DNA of 9,608 nucleotides. It comes from Proteiniphilum sp. GTDB lineage: Bacteria; Bacteroidota; Bacteroidia; Bacteroidales; Dysgonomonadaceae. The number at the start of each line of letters is the position of its first letter. The first letter of the stretch is position 1. The stretch lies in the NCBI GenBank assembly GCA_012728465.1, contig JAAYFB010000337.1, forward strand, positions 1 to 9,608. Reading direction: 5' to 3'. This document shows, piece by piece, positions 1 through 5,595 of this stretch. Both the position numbers and the translations under genes were made by a program. A model generated the notes under the pieces. It worked only from the letters and a program-made list of their open reading frames with translations. It did no database searches and was not told the origin of the DNA.

Positions 1-911
1 AGTTGGTCTTCCCACTCCCATAAGCAAAGAGGGATAGTTCCAGCACTAGTATTGCCATACTTTTGAATATTGATCATCACCTTTTCGGGCGAAACACCTG
101 CACGTGAAACAGCAGCATCAATAATACGAACATTGGCTTGATGCGGAACAAACCATGAAAGATTGTCATTTGTGAGTCCATTACGCTCCATAATCTCCAT
201 TGATACCTGTGACATATTAGAGACAGCATATTTATAAACAGTTTTGCCCTCCTGATATACAGTATGCTCATTATTAGCAATAGAATCCTCAGTTGCAGGA
301 TATTTGCTACCACCAGCCTTCATCTGCAATGGAGCATAACCAACGCCATCAGAACGGATAATTGAATCCATAATTCCATATTCTTCCTCTGTTGGCTCAA
401 TCATTACAGCACCACAGCCATCACCAAACAATGGACATGTGGTACGGTCAGTGTAATTAGTTATCGACGACATCTTGTCGCCCGCTATCAAGATAATCTT
501 TTTATAGTTACCCGACTTTATAAAATTACTCACCACCTCAAGCCCATATATAAAGCCAGAACATGCTACTTGCATATCAAAGCAAAAGGCATTTTTTATT
601 CCACAGTTTTCTGCTACCATCGAAGCAGATGAGGGAAATGGATGATCAGGAGTGGTAGTAGCAAATATTACACCGTCAACCTCCTCTGGGTTGGTGTTTG
701 TTTTTTCTAGCAGCTCTTTAACTGCTTTTGTTCCTAAGACGGATACTCCTTGCTCTTCACCTTTAAGGATTCGTCTCTCTTTTATGCCAACTCGCGACAT
801 TATCCACTCATTAGTGGTATCCACCATTTTGGATAATTCATCGTTGGTCAAAATATAATCTGGTACGCTTGCTGTGATTCCAGTTATTACTGCATTTAAA
901 CTTTTAGACAT
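1..911 (-). CDS. fabH: 3-oxoacyl-ACP synthase III (FabH), C-terminus cut by window edge
   Basis: Beta-ketoacyl-ACP synthase III condenses acetyl-CoA (or another short acyl-CoA) with malonyl-ACP and so starts each round of fatty acid synthesis in the cytoplasm. The frame reads from ATG at 911 to the window edge, giving 303 residues; the family is usually about 320-335, so roughly 30 C-terminal residues are missing. The thiolase-fold triad is intact: Cys117 in VACSGF, His257 in VPHQAN and Asn287 in KYGNTSAG. The early [17 protein letters not shown] stretch (31-47) and the GDGCGAVM strand (163-170) are also typical. It follows rpmF by 81 bases on the same strand, with a hairpin in that gap. In other Bacteroidota I recall era and der following next, beyond this edge; that is expectation, not seen. 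The identification is secure, and the acyl-CoA preference cannot be read from the sequence. Confidence 0.96.
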   Translation of the reverse strand, partial: MSKSLNAVITGITASVPDYILTNDELSKMVDTTNEWIMSRVGIKERRILKGEEQGVSVLGTKAVKELLEKTNTNPEEVDGVIFATTTPDHPFPSSASMVAENCGIKNAFCFDMQVACSGFIYGLEVVSNFIKSGNYKKIILIAGDKMSSITNYTDRTTCPLFGDGCGAVMIEPTEEEYGIMDSIIRSDGVGYAPLQMKAGGSKYPATEDSIANNEHTVYQEGKTVYKYAVSNMSQVSMEIMERNGLTNDNLSWFVPHQANVRIIDAAVSRAGVSPEKVMINIQKYGNTSAGTIPLCLWEWEDQ

Positions 912-923
912 AAAATTATAGGA

Positions 924-968
924 TAAAAAAACCCTGAAAAAATAACTACTTTATTTTATTCAGGGTTT
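924..968 (-). terminator. hairpin with U-tract between rpmF and fabH (terminator or attenuator)
   Basis: The perfect 10-base arms are 959-968 and 929-938 (AAACCCTGAA / TTCAGGGTTT read on the minus strand), with a 20-base AT-rich loop. The minus strand then continues directly into a run of seven T, three of which belong to the stem. The hairpin begins 24 bases after the rpmF stop and ends 13 bases before the fabH ATG. This is the form of an intrinsic terminator. Because fabH is close behind and I see no clear promoter in the gap, it may be leaky and set the ratio of bL32 to FabH. The long loop makes its efficiency uncertain. Confidence 0.6.
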
Positions 969-992
969 ATATGGATATCAAAAAAGGGTTGA

Positions 993-1178
993 TTATAGAG
1001 TAGCATCTACATCGATTGCCAATTTACCTCTATAGTGTCCACACTCACCACAAACTGTGTGGTAGATGTGCCAAGCGCCACAATTTGAGCACACAGCCAA
1101 TGTTGGCATTTGTGCATGATCGTGAGCTCTTCTCTTTCCTTGTCTTGACGACGATTGTCTTCTTTTTGGAGTTGCCAT
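993..1178 (-). CDS. rpmF: 50S ribosomal protein bL32
   Basis: This is a small zinc-ribbon protein of the large ribosomal subunit. It is 61 residues long, the usual size for the family. It opens with the hallmark MATPKRRQSSSRQGKRRAHD segment, a very basic N-terminal tail that lies in rRNA. The four Cys zinc site is complete: Cys30 and Cys33 (CSNC) and Cys43 and Cys46 (CGEC), so this is the zinc-binding form and not a Cys-free paralogue. The gene lies 30 bases after the DUF177 gene and ahead of fabH, matching the widely conserved yceD-rpmF pairing. The downstream hairpin at 924-968 may end or reduce transcription after it. The ATG start is the only sensible one because the N-terminus matches the family exactly. 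Confidence 0.97.
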   Translation of the reverse strand: MATPKRRQSSSRQGKRRAHDHAQMPTLAVCSNCGAWHIYHTVCGECGHYRGKLAIDVDATL

Positions 1179-1208
1179 TTCGTATCTTTTATTTTAACGG
1201 TTTATATT

Positions 1209-1796
1209 TTAATTATCTTCAAAGCTTAATCCCTTTAAGCTTTCCCATCTTGGGTCTATTATATTATCTGATGTGTCACCATCATCCTCAGAATAGCCTG
1301 ATGAATCTTCATCGATAGTATCATCATCAATATCGTTTCTATCCACTGCTTTGTGTTTGCGAAACTTTGCATTCATAAACCTGTTACACTTTCCAGGTTC
1401 ATGAAAATGTTTAATAGGAATATTTAATACAACAAATTCGTATAAGAACCATGCTATATTAATCTCTCCTTCATCTCGAGGTATGATTATTACCTCATCA
1501 CTCTCTTCGGAATACTCATCACCCAGCTTCACAACCAAACGATTTTGAGTCTCAATCTGTTGACTCATCTCATCGAGGCATCTATTGCAAGGAATTTGTA
1601 TTATTCCTTTCAAATCAAAAGAGAAATCAAAAGCAGATGGCGTTACAACTAACTTTAGCAACACTTTCACATCTCCCTTTCCTACCTCTTCATCGTCAAT
1701 ATCCTGAAAGAACTTATTATCTAAGTTGTATTCAAAAGAATATTCACCTTGTGCTAGACCTAATAGTCTGATATTGTATTTACTGAATTTTGCCAC
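1209..1796 (-). CDS. DUF177 (YceD-like) domain protein, partner gene of rpmF
   Basis: This is a DUF177/YceD family protein. In other bacteria and in plastids the family is linked to 23S rRNA accumulation and ribosome assembly; its molecular action is poorly defined. The long frame gives 198 residues counted from a TTG at 1805. On that numbering it has the family motif CNRC at 73-76 (PCNRCLDEM), a conserved EGEINIAWFLYEF stretch (112-124), Cys140, a very acidic linker (about 157-182) and a C-terminal DPRWESLKGL (184-193). No in-frame ATG lies near the start. I prefer GTG at 1796 (195 residues), because it puts the first residue just before the conserved KFSKYNI stretch; the TTG at 1805 lies in the T-run of the hairpin upstream. 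The next gene downstream is rpmF, 30 bases away, which supports the family call. Start position is the main uncertainty. Confidence 0.88.
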   Translation of the reverse strand: MAKFSKYNIRLLGLAQGEYSFEYNLDNKFFQDIDDEEVGKGDVKVLLKLVVTPSAFDFSFDLKGIIQIPCNRCLDEMSQQIETQNRLVVKLGDEYSEESDEVIIIPRDEGEINIAWFLYEFVVLNIPIKHFHEPGKCNRFMNAKFRKHKAVDRNDIDDDTIDEDSSGYSEDDGDTSDNIIDPRWESLKGLSFEDN

Positions 1797-1803
1797 TTTC
1801 CAC

Positions 1804-1850
1804 AAAAAATTAAGCGGTGCAAAGATAATAATATTTTCTGTTGCACCGCT
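1804..1850 (-). terminator. hairpin and U-tract after the kinase gene
   Basis: The perfect 10-base arms are 1841-1850 and 1813-1822 (AGCGGTGCAA / TTGCACCGCT), with an 18-base AT-rich loop. The minus strand then reads TTAATTTTTTG. It begins 22 bases after the stop of the kinase gene, so it fits an intrinsic terminator for the CBM9-like/kinase unit. It also lies directly before the DUF177 gene, so the DUF177-rpmF-fabH cluster should need its own promoter here unless termination is leaky. Confidence 0.65.
1820..1827 (-). promoter_or_regulatory. possible -7 promoter element for DUF177-rpmF-fabH
   Basis: The minus strand reads TATCTTTG, which matches the Bacteroidota -7 consensus TAnnTTTG exactly. 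At the expected 19-21 bases upstream there is no TTTG; the sequence there is the GC-rich arm of the hairpin at 1804-1850. Transcription from here would start near 1810-1815, about 15-20 bases before the GTG at 1796. The lack of a -33 element keeps confidence low. Confidence 0.35.
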
Positions 1851-1872
1851 ATATTTATATCAATAATTTAGA

Positions 1873-2976
1873 TTAGCCCTTATATTTATCAGCATTTGCA
1901 AGAACTATCTCCTGCATTTTATCAAAATTATCTTCTAAGCTTTGCAACAATTTAAATTGTGCTAATGATCGCACTAAGTTATGATTACCATATGCTATTT
2001 TGTAGTATGTGTCTCCATCAATATAGTCAGTAAGGAAACGCACTGTTTGCATATATGTAAGCAATTTAGCTCCAAATGCTAAGTTTTCTATTTCTGTTTC
2101 AGTTAGGAATGAGGCTGCATTTTCCAGGTATCCTTTAGTGTATCCTTCAAAGATAGCCAAATCAACTCCTACATTGTCCAAATTCTTATCATCCTCTGCT
2201 CCTGTGTTTGCTCCTGTGCGAATAAAATCTCCGAAGTCAGATAACACAAAACCAGGCATTACTGTATCTAAGTCAACCACACAAAGAACATTCTCATCCT
2301 TATCAAAAAGAATATTATTAACTTTAGTATCGCAGTGGTTTGTACGTTTTACTAGCTTACCTTCTCTGTGCATCACTTCTGCTTTACACATTTCTTCTGC
2401 TCTAGCCTCAATTTCTTTAACTAGATCATTTACTTCTAATAATCGTCCTACTTTATTTGATCTAACAGAGTCTCTAAACGTTTCGAGACGTGACTCTATG
2501 TTGTGAAAGTTAGGAATAGTTTCGAACAAAGGACCATCAGGCAAATCGGCAAGCATTTTTTGGAAATCACCAAATGCAAGACCTGCACGATATGCTAACT
2601 CGGGATTTATTTCCTCGTAGCTCATGCTGTCTTTGATAAAGTCCATCATTCTCCAATAGTTACCATCTTCATCTTGGTAGTATAACTTACCATCTTTTGC
2701 AGGTGTTAATGTTAATACTTTACGATCAATATCAGTAACGTTAGCCTCAGTTAGTTTTTTACGAATGTGAGTGGTTACTCTCATGATATTATTTTGAAGC
2801 TCTTCTACATTTTTAAAAATATCATGATTGACTCTCTGTAGAACATATTCGTTACCATCAACCTCTACTTTGTATGAGTCATTGATGTGTCCTTTTCCTA
2901 AAGGCTTGATATCCGCCTTATCTGCTGAATCAACAAATTGTGCTACAATGTTTTTAAGTTTATTATTTTCTTGCAT
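1873..2976 (-). CDS. APH-fold sugar kinase, N-acetylhexosamine 1-kinase (NahK)-like
   Basis: This is a 367-residue phosphotransferase of the aminoglycoside/choline kinase fold, predicted cytoplasmic, with no signal peptide or membrane segment. A glycine-rich ATP loop lies near the N-terminus (GKGHINDSYKV, 27-37). The catalytic loop is NHCDTKVNNILFD (213-225), with Asp216 as likely catalytic base and Asn221 near the metal. The metal-binding VVDLDTVMPG (233-242) and SDFGDFIRTGANTG (246-259) follow. The DTKxNNxLFD ... DLDTVMPG pattern resembles bifidobacterial NahK, which phosphorylates GlcNAc/GalNAc at C1, more than true drug-resistance kinases. As I recall, some Bacteroidota relatives carry the label mucin desulfatase (MdsC), which the kinase motifs do not support. 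It lies 25 bases behind the CBM9-like gene, probably in one transcript, and a terminator hairpin follows. Fold is secure; substrate is inference. Confidence 0.8.
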   Translation of the reverse strand: MQENNKLKNIVAQFVDSADKADIKPLGKGHINDSYKVEVDGNEYVLQRVNHDIFKNVEELQNNIMRVTTHIRKKLTEANVTDIDRKVLTLTPAKDGKLYYQDEDGNYWRMMDFIKDSMSYEEINPELAYRAGLAFGDFQKMLADLPDGPLFETIPNFHNIESRLETFRDSVRSNKVGRLLEVNDLVKEIEARAEEMCKAEVMHREGKLVKRTNHCDTKVNNILFDKDENVLCVVDLDTVMPGFVLSDFGDFIRTGANTGAEDDKNLDNVGVDLAIFEGYTKGYLENAASFLTETEIENLAFGAKLLTYMQTVRFLTDYIDGDTYYKIAYGNHNLVRSLAQFKLLQSLEDNFDKMQEIVLANADKYKG

Positions 2977-3001
2977 AATACAGATTATATATTGATTTTC
3001 A

Positions 3002-3652
3002 TTATTCTAGCTCTAATTGTCCAAAAAACTGTGGGACATGAAAGTTTGGACTAGGTAAGTCTATTGCATTCCAACTTATGAAATGAGTTGAAGGAGTTTT
3101 GTCTCCACATTTATAAAAGTTTGCTCTTATCACTTGTCCATTTAGCACTTCCCCCTTATTGAATCCCATAGCCTCTTTGGGTATCTCCAAATACATTGTC
3201 CAATCGCAAACTTGCTTACCATACTCAAATCTATGACTAATAGTAGAGTGACGATAAATTGACTCCATCACTTCATCTGGCATCCGTTCAGATATTTCAC
3301 GCGTTTGGTGATATGCAGCAAGTAATACTCCAAGGATATTGCACTCAAAGTTTCTGTAAGATGTTTCACCTTCACGTTGCATAAAAAACTCGACACAGCT
3401 ATCCTCCCATACAGAACCAAAGTCTTTAGTATTGACAGCACGAACTTCCTCACCTATAACTTCATAGTAAAGATACAGCTTATCTTCATCATGAGCCACT
3501 CTAACGCTAACAGGCAATTGTGTTGGAAATTCATTTTTCCAGTTTACTTGATCTATAGATGCTAAAGCACCAGACGTTTGAATCAACTTTATCTTATCGA
3601 ATATTGTCTCACATTCTGAAATGGGCTGATTGGGTACTACGAGTTTTTTCAT
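3002..3652 (-). CDS. CBM9-like (carbohydrate-binding family 9-like) cytoplasmic protein
   Basis: This is a 216-residue protein resembling the short CBM9-like proteins common in Bacteroidota; the role of this stand-alone form is not known to me. Visible conserved blocks are VNWKNEFP (36-43), the SVWEDSCVEFFMQ strand (80-92), YRNFECNILG (99-108) and the C-terminal NFYKCGDKTPSTHFISW (178-194) with NFHVPQFFGQLEL (203-215). There is no signal peptide, so unlike secreted xylanase CBM9 modules it should stay in the cytoplasm. The frame is open upstream to a TTG at 3742, but I chose ATG at 3652. The conserved region starts there, the spacing from the promoter at 3740-3771 fits, and the TTG falls inside the -7 box. 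It leads a probable two-gene unit with the NahK-like kinase, suggesting a shared sugar-linked job, which is inference. Confidence 0.8.
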   Translation of the reverse strand: MKKLVVPNQPISECETIFDKIKLIQTSGALASIDQVNWKNEFPTQLPVSVRVAHDEDKLYLYYEVIGEEVRAVNTKDFGSVWEDSCVEFFMQREGETSYRNFECNILGVLLAAYHQTREISERMPDEVMESIYRHSTISHRFEYGKQVCDWTMYLEIPKEAMGFNKGEVLNGQVIRANFYKCGDKTPSTHFISWNAIDLPSPNFHVPQFFGQLELE

Positions 3653-3739
3653 TTTATTATTCAATACTTTACTTATCTTTTGGATGTTATAAGACACTAT
3701 TAACTGTCTTATCGCGATATTGACAAACGTAATTTTCTC

Positions 3740-3771
3740 CAAAAGTATCTGTTTTTATCCAAATCTACAAA
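3740..3771 (-). promoter_or_regulatory. promoter for the CBM9-like/kinase unit
   Basis: On the minus strand the -33 element TTTG (3771-3768) is followed by 20 bases and then TACTTTTG (3747-3740), a full match to the Bacteroidota promoter TTTG-N19-21-TAnnTTTG. Transcription would begin near 3733-3736 and leave a leader of about 80 bases before the ATG at 3652. I see no strong hairpin in that leader. Confidence 0.65.
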
Positions 3772-3884
3772 CAATTGAAGATTAATTGCATTTTTGAATA
3801 CTATATCAACTCCTATCAAATAGATTGCCGTGACTACACACTAAATTCATTTAGCCTAATAAAAGCATCTTTTACACAAACTAG

Positions 3885-3915
3885 TTAGACATCTGTGTCA
3901 TATTATATATATTTG
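3885..3915 (+). promoter_or_regulatory. possible promoter for the aldehyde dehydrogenase gene
   Basis: TATATTTG at 3908-3915 matches the TAnnTTTG -7 box. Nineteen bases upstream, TTAG at 3885-3888 matches the -33 TTTG in three of four positions. Transcription would begin about 3919-3923, leaving a leader of only about 30 bases before the ATG at 3953. Confidence 0.5.
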
Positions 3916-3923
3916 TCACTATT

Positions 3924-3956
3924 ATGATGTTTATCAATAAAATGACTACGCAATGA
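3924..3956 (+). CDS. possible 10-codon upstream ORF overlapping the ALDH start
   Basis: ATG ATG TTT ATC AAT AAA ATG ACT ACG CAA TGA encodes MMFINKMTTQ. Its TGA stop overlaps the ATG of the aldehyde dehydrogenase as ATGA, the arrangement typical of translational coupling. It would begin almost at the predicted transcription start. The peptide has no obvious regulatory codon run. Three ATGs in one short frame can arise by chance in AT-rich DNA, so this is a weak call. Confidence 0.22.
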   Translation: MMFINKMTTQ

Positions 3957-5329
3957 CTAATATAACAGAATCAATAACGCATATAGTTTCTTCTCAAAAA
4001 AAATACTATAACACTGGCAGTACCAAATCTATATCATTCAGGATAGACCAACTAAAGAAGCTTAAGCTAGCAATCCTAAAAAACGAAACAGACTTATATG
4101 ATGCTCTATGGCATGATCTACATAAATCTAAAGAAGAGACATTCCTAACAGAAATAAGTATCGTGCTAAATGAGATTGATTATCATATTAGAAATTTAAA
4201 AAAATGGTCTAAACCAAAACGTGTATCAACACCTAAACACCTCCTGCCCTCTTCAAGCAGAGTCATTTATGAGCCGCTAGGCGTTACATTAATAATTGCA
4301 CCATGGAATTACCCATTCCAATTAATATTCAACCCATTAGTAGGTGCAATATCTGCTGGTAATTGTGCAGTACTAAAACCATCCCCACACACCGAAAAGA
4401 CTGTCATGGTGATGGATAAGATTGTGAAAGATGCTTTTGATACGAAATATGTTCACTTAATTCAAGGAGAAGGAGAGGTAGTTAATGTTTTGCTAAATCA
4501 ACGTTTCGATATGATATTTTTCACAGGTAGTCCATCGTTTGGCAAAGTGGTGATGGGGGCAGCAGCGAAGAACCTTACGCCTGTGATACTTGAATTGGGT
4601 GGCAAAAGTCCCGTAATTGTTGATAAGGATGCAAACCTCAAAGTTGCAGCCAAAAGAATAATATGGGGCAAAACCATCAATGCAGGCCAAACATGTATTG
4701 CTCCCGACTATTTACTTGTTCACCGTAGCATTAAAAACGAATTGGTTAATCATATTAAAAGTAGCCTTCAAGAGCTGTTTGGTGATGACATAAAGTCAAG
4801 TAATAATTATGCACGTATTGTAAGTGATAATAGATTTGACAAACTAATAGATTATCTCACTGATGGCGACTGCATCATTGGCGGAAATATTGACAAATCA
4901 GAAAGATACATTTCACCTACAGTTCTAGATAATGTAAGCTTAGATAGCGATGTTATGAACGAAGAGATATTTGGACCCATACTACCCATTATTACATTCG
5001 ATAATATTGAAGAAGCAATCAATCACATTAATAACAACGAAAAGCCATTAGCCTTATACTATTTTGGCAATTCCTCTAAAGCAAATGACATTATCAATCG
5101 TTGTACATCTGGTGGAGCATGCATAAACGATACTATAATACATGTAGCCAACCATAATCTCCCTTTCGGTGGCGTGGGAAATAGTGGCATGGGTAAGTAT
5201 CATGGCAAGTATAGCTTTACAGTGTTTAGCAACCAAAGAAGCATTATGAAATCACCCACATGGATTGATGTAGCATTTAGATATCCACCATATAAGATGT
5301 TTAAGCTGGTAAAAAAGTTATTATCGTAG
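3953..5329 (+). CDS. NAD(P)-dependent aldehyde dehydrogenase, class 3 (ALDH3) type
   Basis: This enzyme oxidises aldehydes to carboxylic acids with NAD(P)+. The length of 458 residues fits the short class 3 subfamily, which includes fatty and aromatic aldehyde dehydrogenases; most other ALDHs are nearer 480-500. All core elements are present: APWNYPF with oxyanion Asn119, LKPS with cofactor-binding Lys142 (141-144), FTGS (190-193), LELGGKSP with general base Glu214, GQTC with nucleophile Cys248, and EEIFGP with Glu338. The C-terminal NLPFGGVGNSGMGKYHGKYSF (402-422) and the FRYPPY segment (442-447) are class 3 hallmarks. The tail is basic and amphipathic (KMFKLVKKLL); no true membrane anchor is seen. 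It stands alone: divergent from the CBM9-like/kinase unit and convergent with metH. The start is the only ATG in frame near the promoter. Real substrate is unknown; detoxifying lipid-derived aldehydes is a guess. Confidence 0.93.
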   Translation: MTNITESITHIVSSQKKYYNTGSTKSISFRIDQLKKLKLAILKNETDLYDALWHDLHKSKEETFLTEISIVLNEIDYHIRNLKKWSKPKRVSTPKHLLPSSSRVIYEPLGVTLIIAPWNYPFQLIFNPLVGAISAGNCAVLKPSPHTEKTVMVMDKIVKDAFDTKYVHLIQGEGEVVNVLLNQRFDMIFFTGSPSFGKVVMGAAAKNLTPVILELGGKSPVIVDKDANLKVAAKRIIWGKTINAGQTCIAPDYLLVHRSIKNELVNHIKSSLQELFGDDIKSSNNYARIVSDNRFDKLIDYLTDGDCIIGGNIDKSERYISPTVLDNVSLDSDVMNEEIFGPILPIITFDNIEEAINHINNNEKPLALYYFGNSSKANDIINRCTSGGACINDTIIHVANHNLPFGGVGNSGMGKYHGKYSFTVFSNQRSIMKSPTWIDVAFRYPPYKMFKLVKKLLS

Positions 5330-5334
5330 GGGCT

Positions 5335-5397
5335 AAACTGTCATAACTAGATAGTGAGAGTGTAACTCAAAGTCACACTCTCACTGAAGAACATAAT
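5335..5397. repeat. 63-base direct repeat, copy A, with central hairpin
   Basis: This copy aligns without gaps to 5519-5581, 184 bases downstream, with 55 of 63 bases identical. Inside it, arms 5353-5367 and 5371-5385 form a 15-base stem with one A-C mismatch and a CAA triloop. No U-tract follows on either strand, so it is not a standard terminator. The repeat begins six bases after the aldehyde dehydrogenase stop codon. Confidence 0.75.
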
Positions 5398-5398
5398 C

Positions 5399-5431
5399 AC
5401 TCGCGGAGTGACAGTTAGTCGCTCCGTGAGT
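5399..5431. repeat. hairpin of 13 base pairs in the ALDH-metH spacer
   Basis: Arms 5399-5411 and 5419-5431 pair over 13 bases, two of them G-U in the plus-strand RNA, around a 7-base loop. A short TTTT at 5438-5441 follows six bases after the stem on the plus strand, so it could be a weak terminator for the aldehyde dehydrogenase. The sequence TGACAGTT at 5409-5416, spanning the stem and loop, is the exact complement of AACTGTCA at 5336-5343 and 5520-5527 in the two repeat copies. Confidence 0.5.
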
Positions 5432-5488
5432 TGGGGCTTTTAAACCCTTATCCAATTGATGTAGTTTTGGTATTTCTCGCATTTCTCA

Positions 5489-5511
5489 CAGGGAGACTAG
5501 CAGTCACCCTG
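5489..5511. repeat. hairpin, 10-base arms with one mismatch
   Basis: Arms CAGGGAGACT (5489-5498) and AGTCACCCTG (5502-5511) pair around an AGC triloop with a single A-A mismatch. The GACT/AGTC core beside a triloop echoes the centres of the two longer repeat hairpins. No U-tract follows directly on either strand. Confidence 0.45.
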
Positions 5512-5518
5512 CGAATAA

Positions 5519-5581
5519 AAACTGTCATGGCTGGATAGTGAGGGTGTGACTCAAAGTCACGCTCTAACTGAAGAATATAAT
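5519..5581. repeat. 63-base direct repeat, copy B, with central hairpin
   Basis: This is the second copy of the element at 5335-5397. Arms 5537-5551 and 5555-5569 form a 15-base stem with a CAA triloop, one G-A mismatch and two positions that are G-U in the plus-strand RNA. The mismatch position differs from that in copy A, so both copies keep the fold despite eight differences. It ends 14 bases beyond the metH stop codon; on the metH strand a TTTTT lies about 15 bases past the stem, too far for a standard terminator. Confidence 0.75.
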
Positions 5582-5595
5582 TATACATTTTAATT

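Larger units (their letters stand above)
3653..3952. other. divergent intergenic region, 300 bases
   Basis: This stretch separates the leftward CBM9-like/kinase unit from the rightward aldehyde dehydrogenase. It is AT-rich and holds one promoter candidate in each direction (3740-3771 minus, 3885-3915 plus) and a short upstream ORF at 3924-3956. Between the two promoters (about 3772-3884) I see no gene, no RNA gene and no convincing operator or inverted repeat. Confidence 0.6.

Noticed and set aside
1797..1805. TTG at 1805 as start of the DUF177 protein
   Set aside because: It lies at the end of the T-run of the preceding hairpin and adds only three residues; the GTG at 1796 aligns better with where the conserved N-terminal segment begins. 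It is not fully excluded.
1873..2976. Aminoglycoside resistance gene
   Set aside because: The fold is shared, but the DTKxNNxLFD and DLDTVMPG motifs point to the NahK-like sugar kinase branch, and the context is metabolic with no mobile element.
3653..3742. N-terminal extension of the CBM9-like protein to a TTG at 3742 (30 more residues)
   Set aside because: The extension has no family-like sequence, its start codon falls within the -7 promoter box, and an ATG at 3652 sits exactly where the conserved domain begins.
5432..5535. Short open frames across the ALDH-metH spacer
   Set aside because: The plus-strand frame (about 35 codons, ending TAG at 5533-5535) has no good start and crosses the hairpins; it looks like a by-product of the repeat sequence, not a gene.
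5353..5569. Repeat hairpins as ordinary intrinsic terminators for ALDH or metH
   Set aside because: No T-run follows directly after either repeat stem on either strand; the nearest ones are about 15 or more bases away.
5335..5581. CRISPR array
   Set aside because: There are only two repeat copies, 63 bases long and 184 bases apart, with eight differences, unlike the short near-identical repeats and regular spacers of an array; no cas genes are present.
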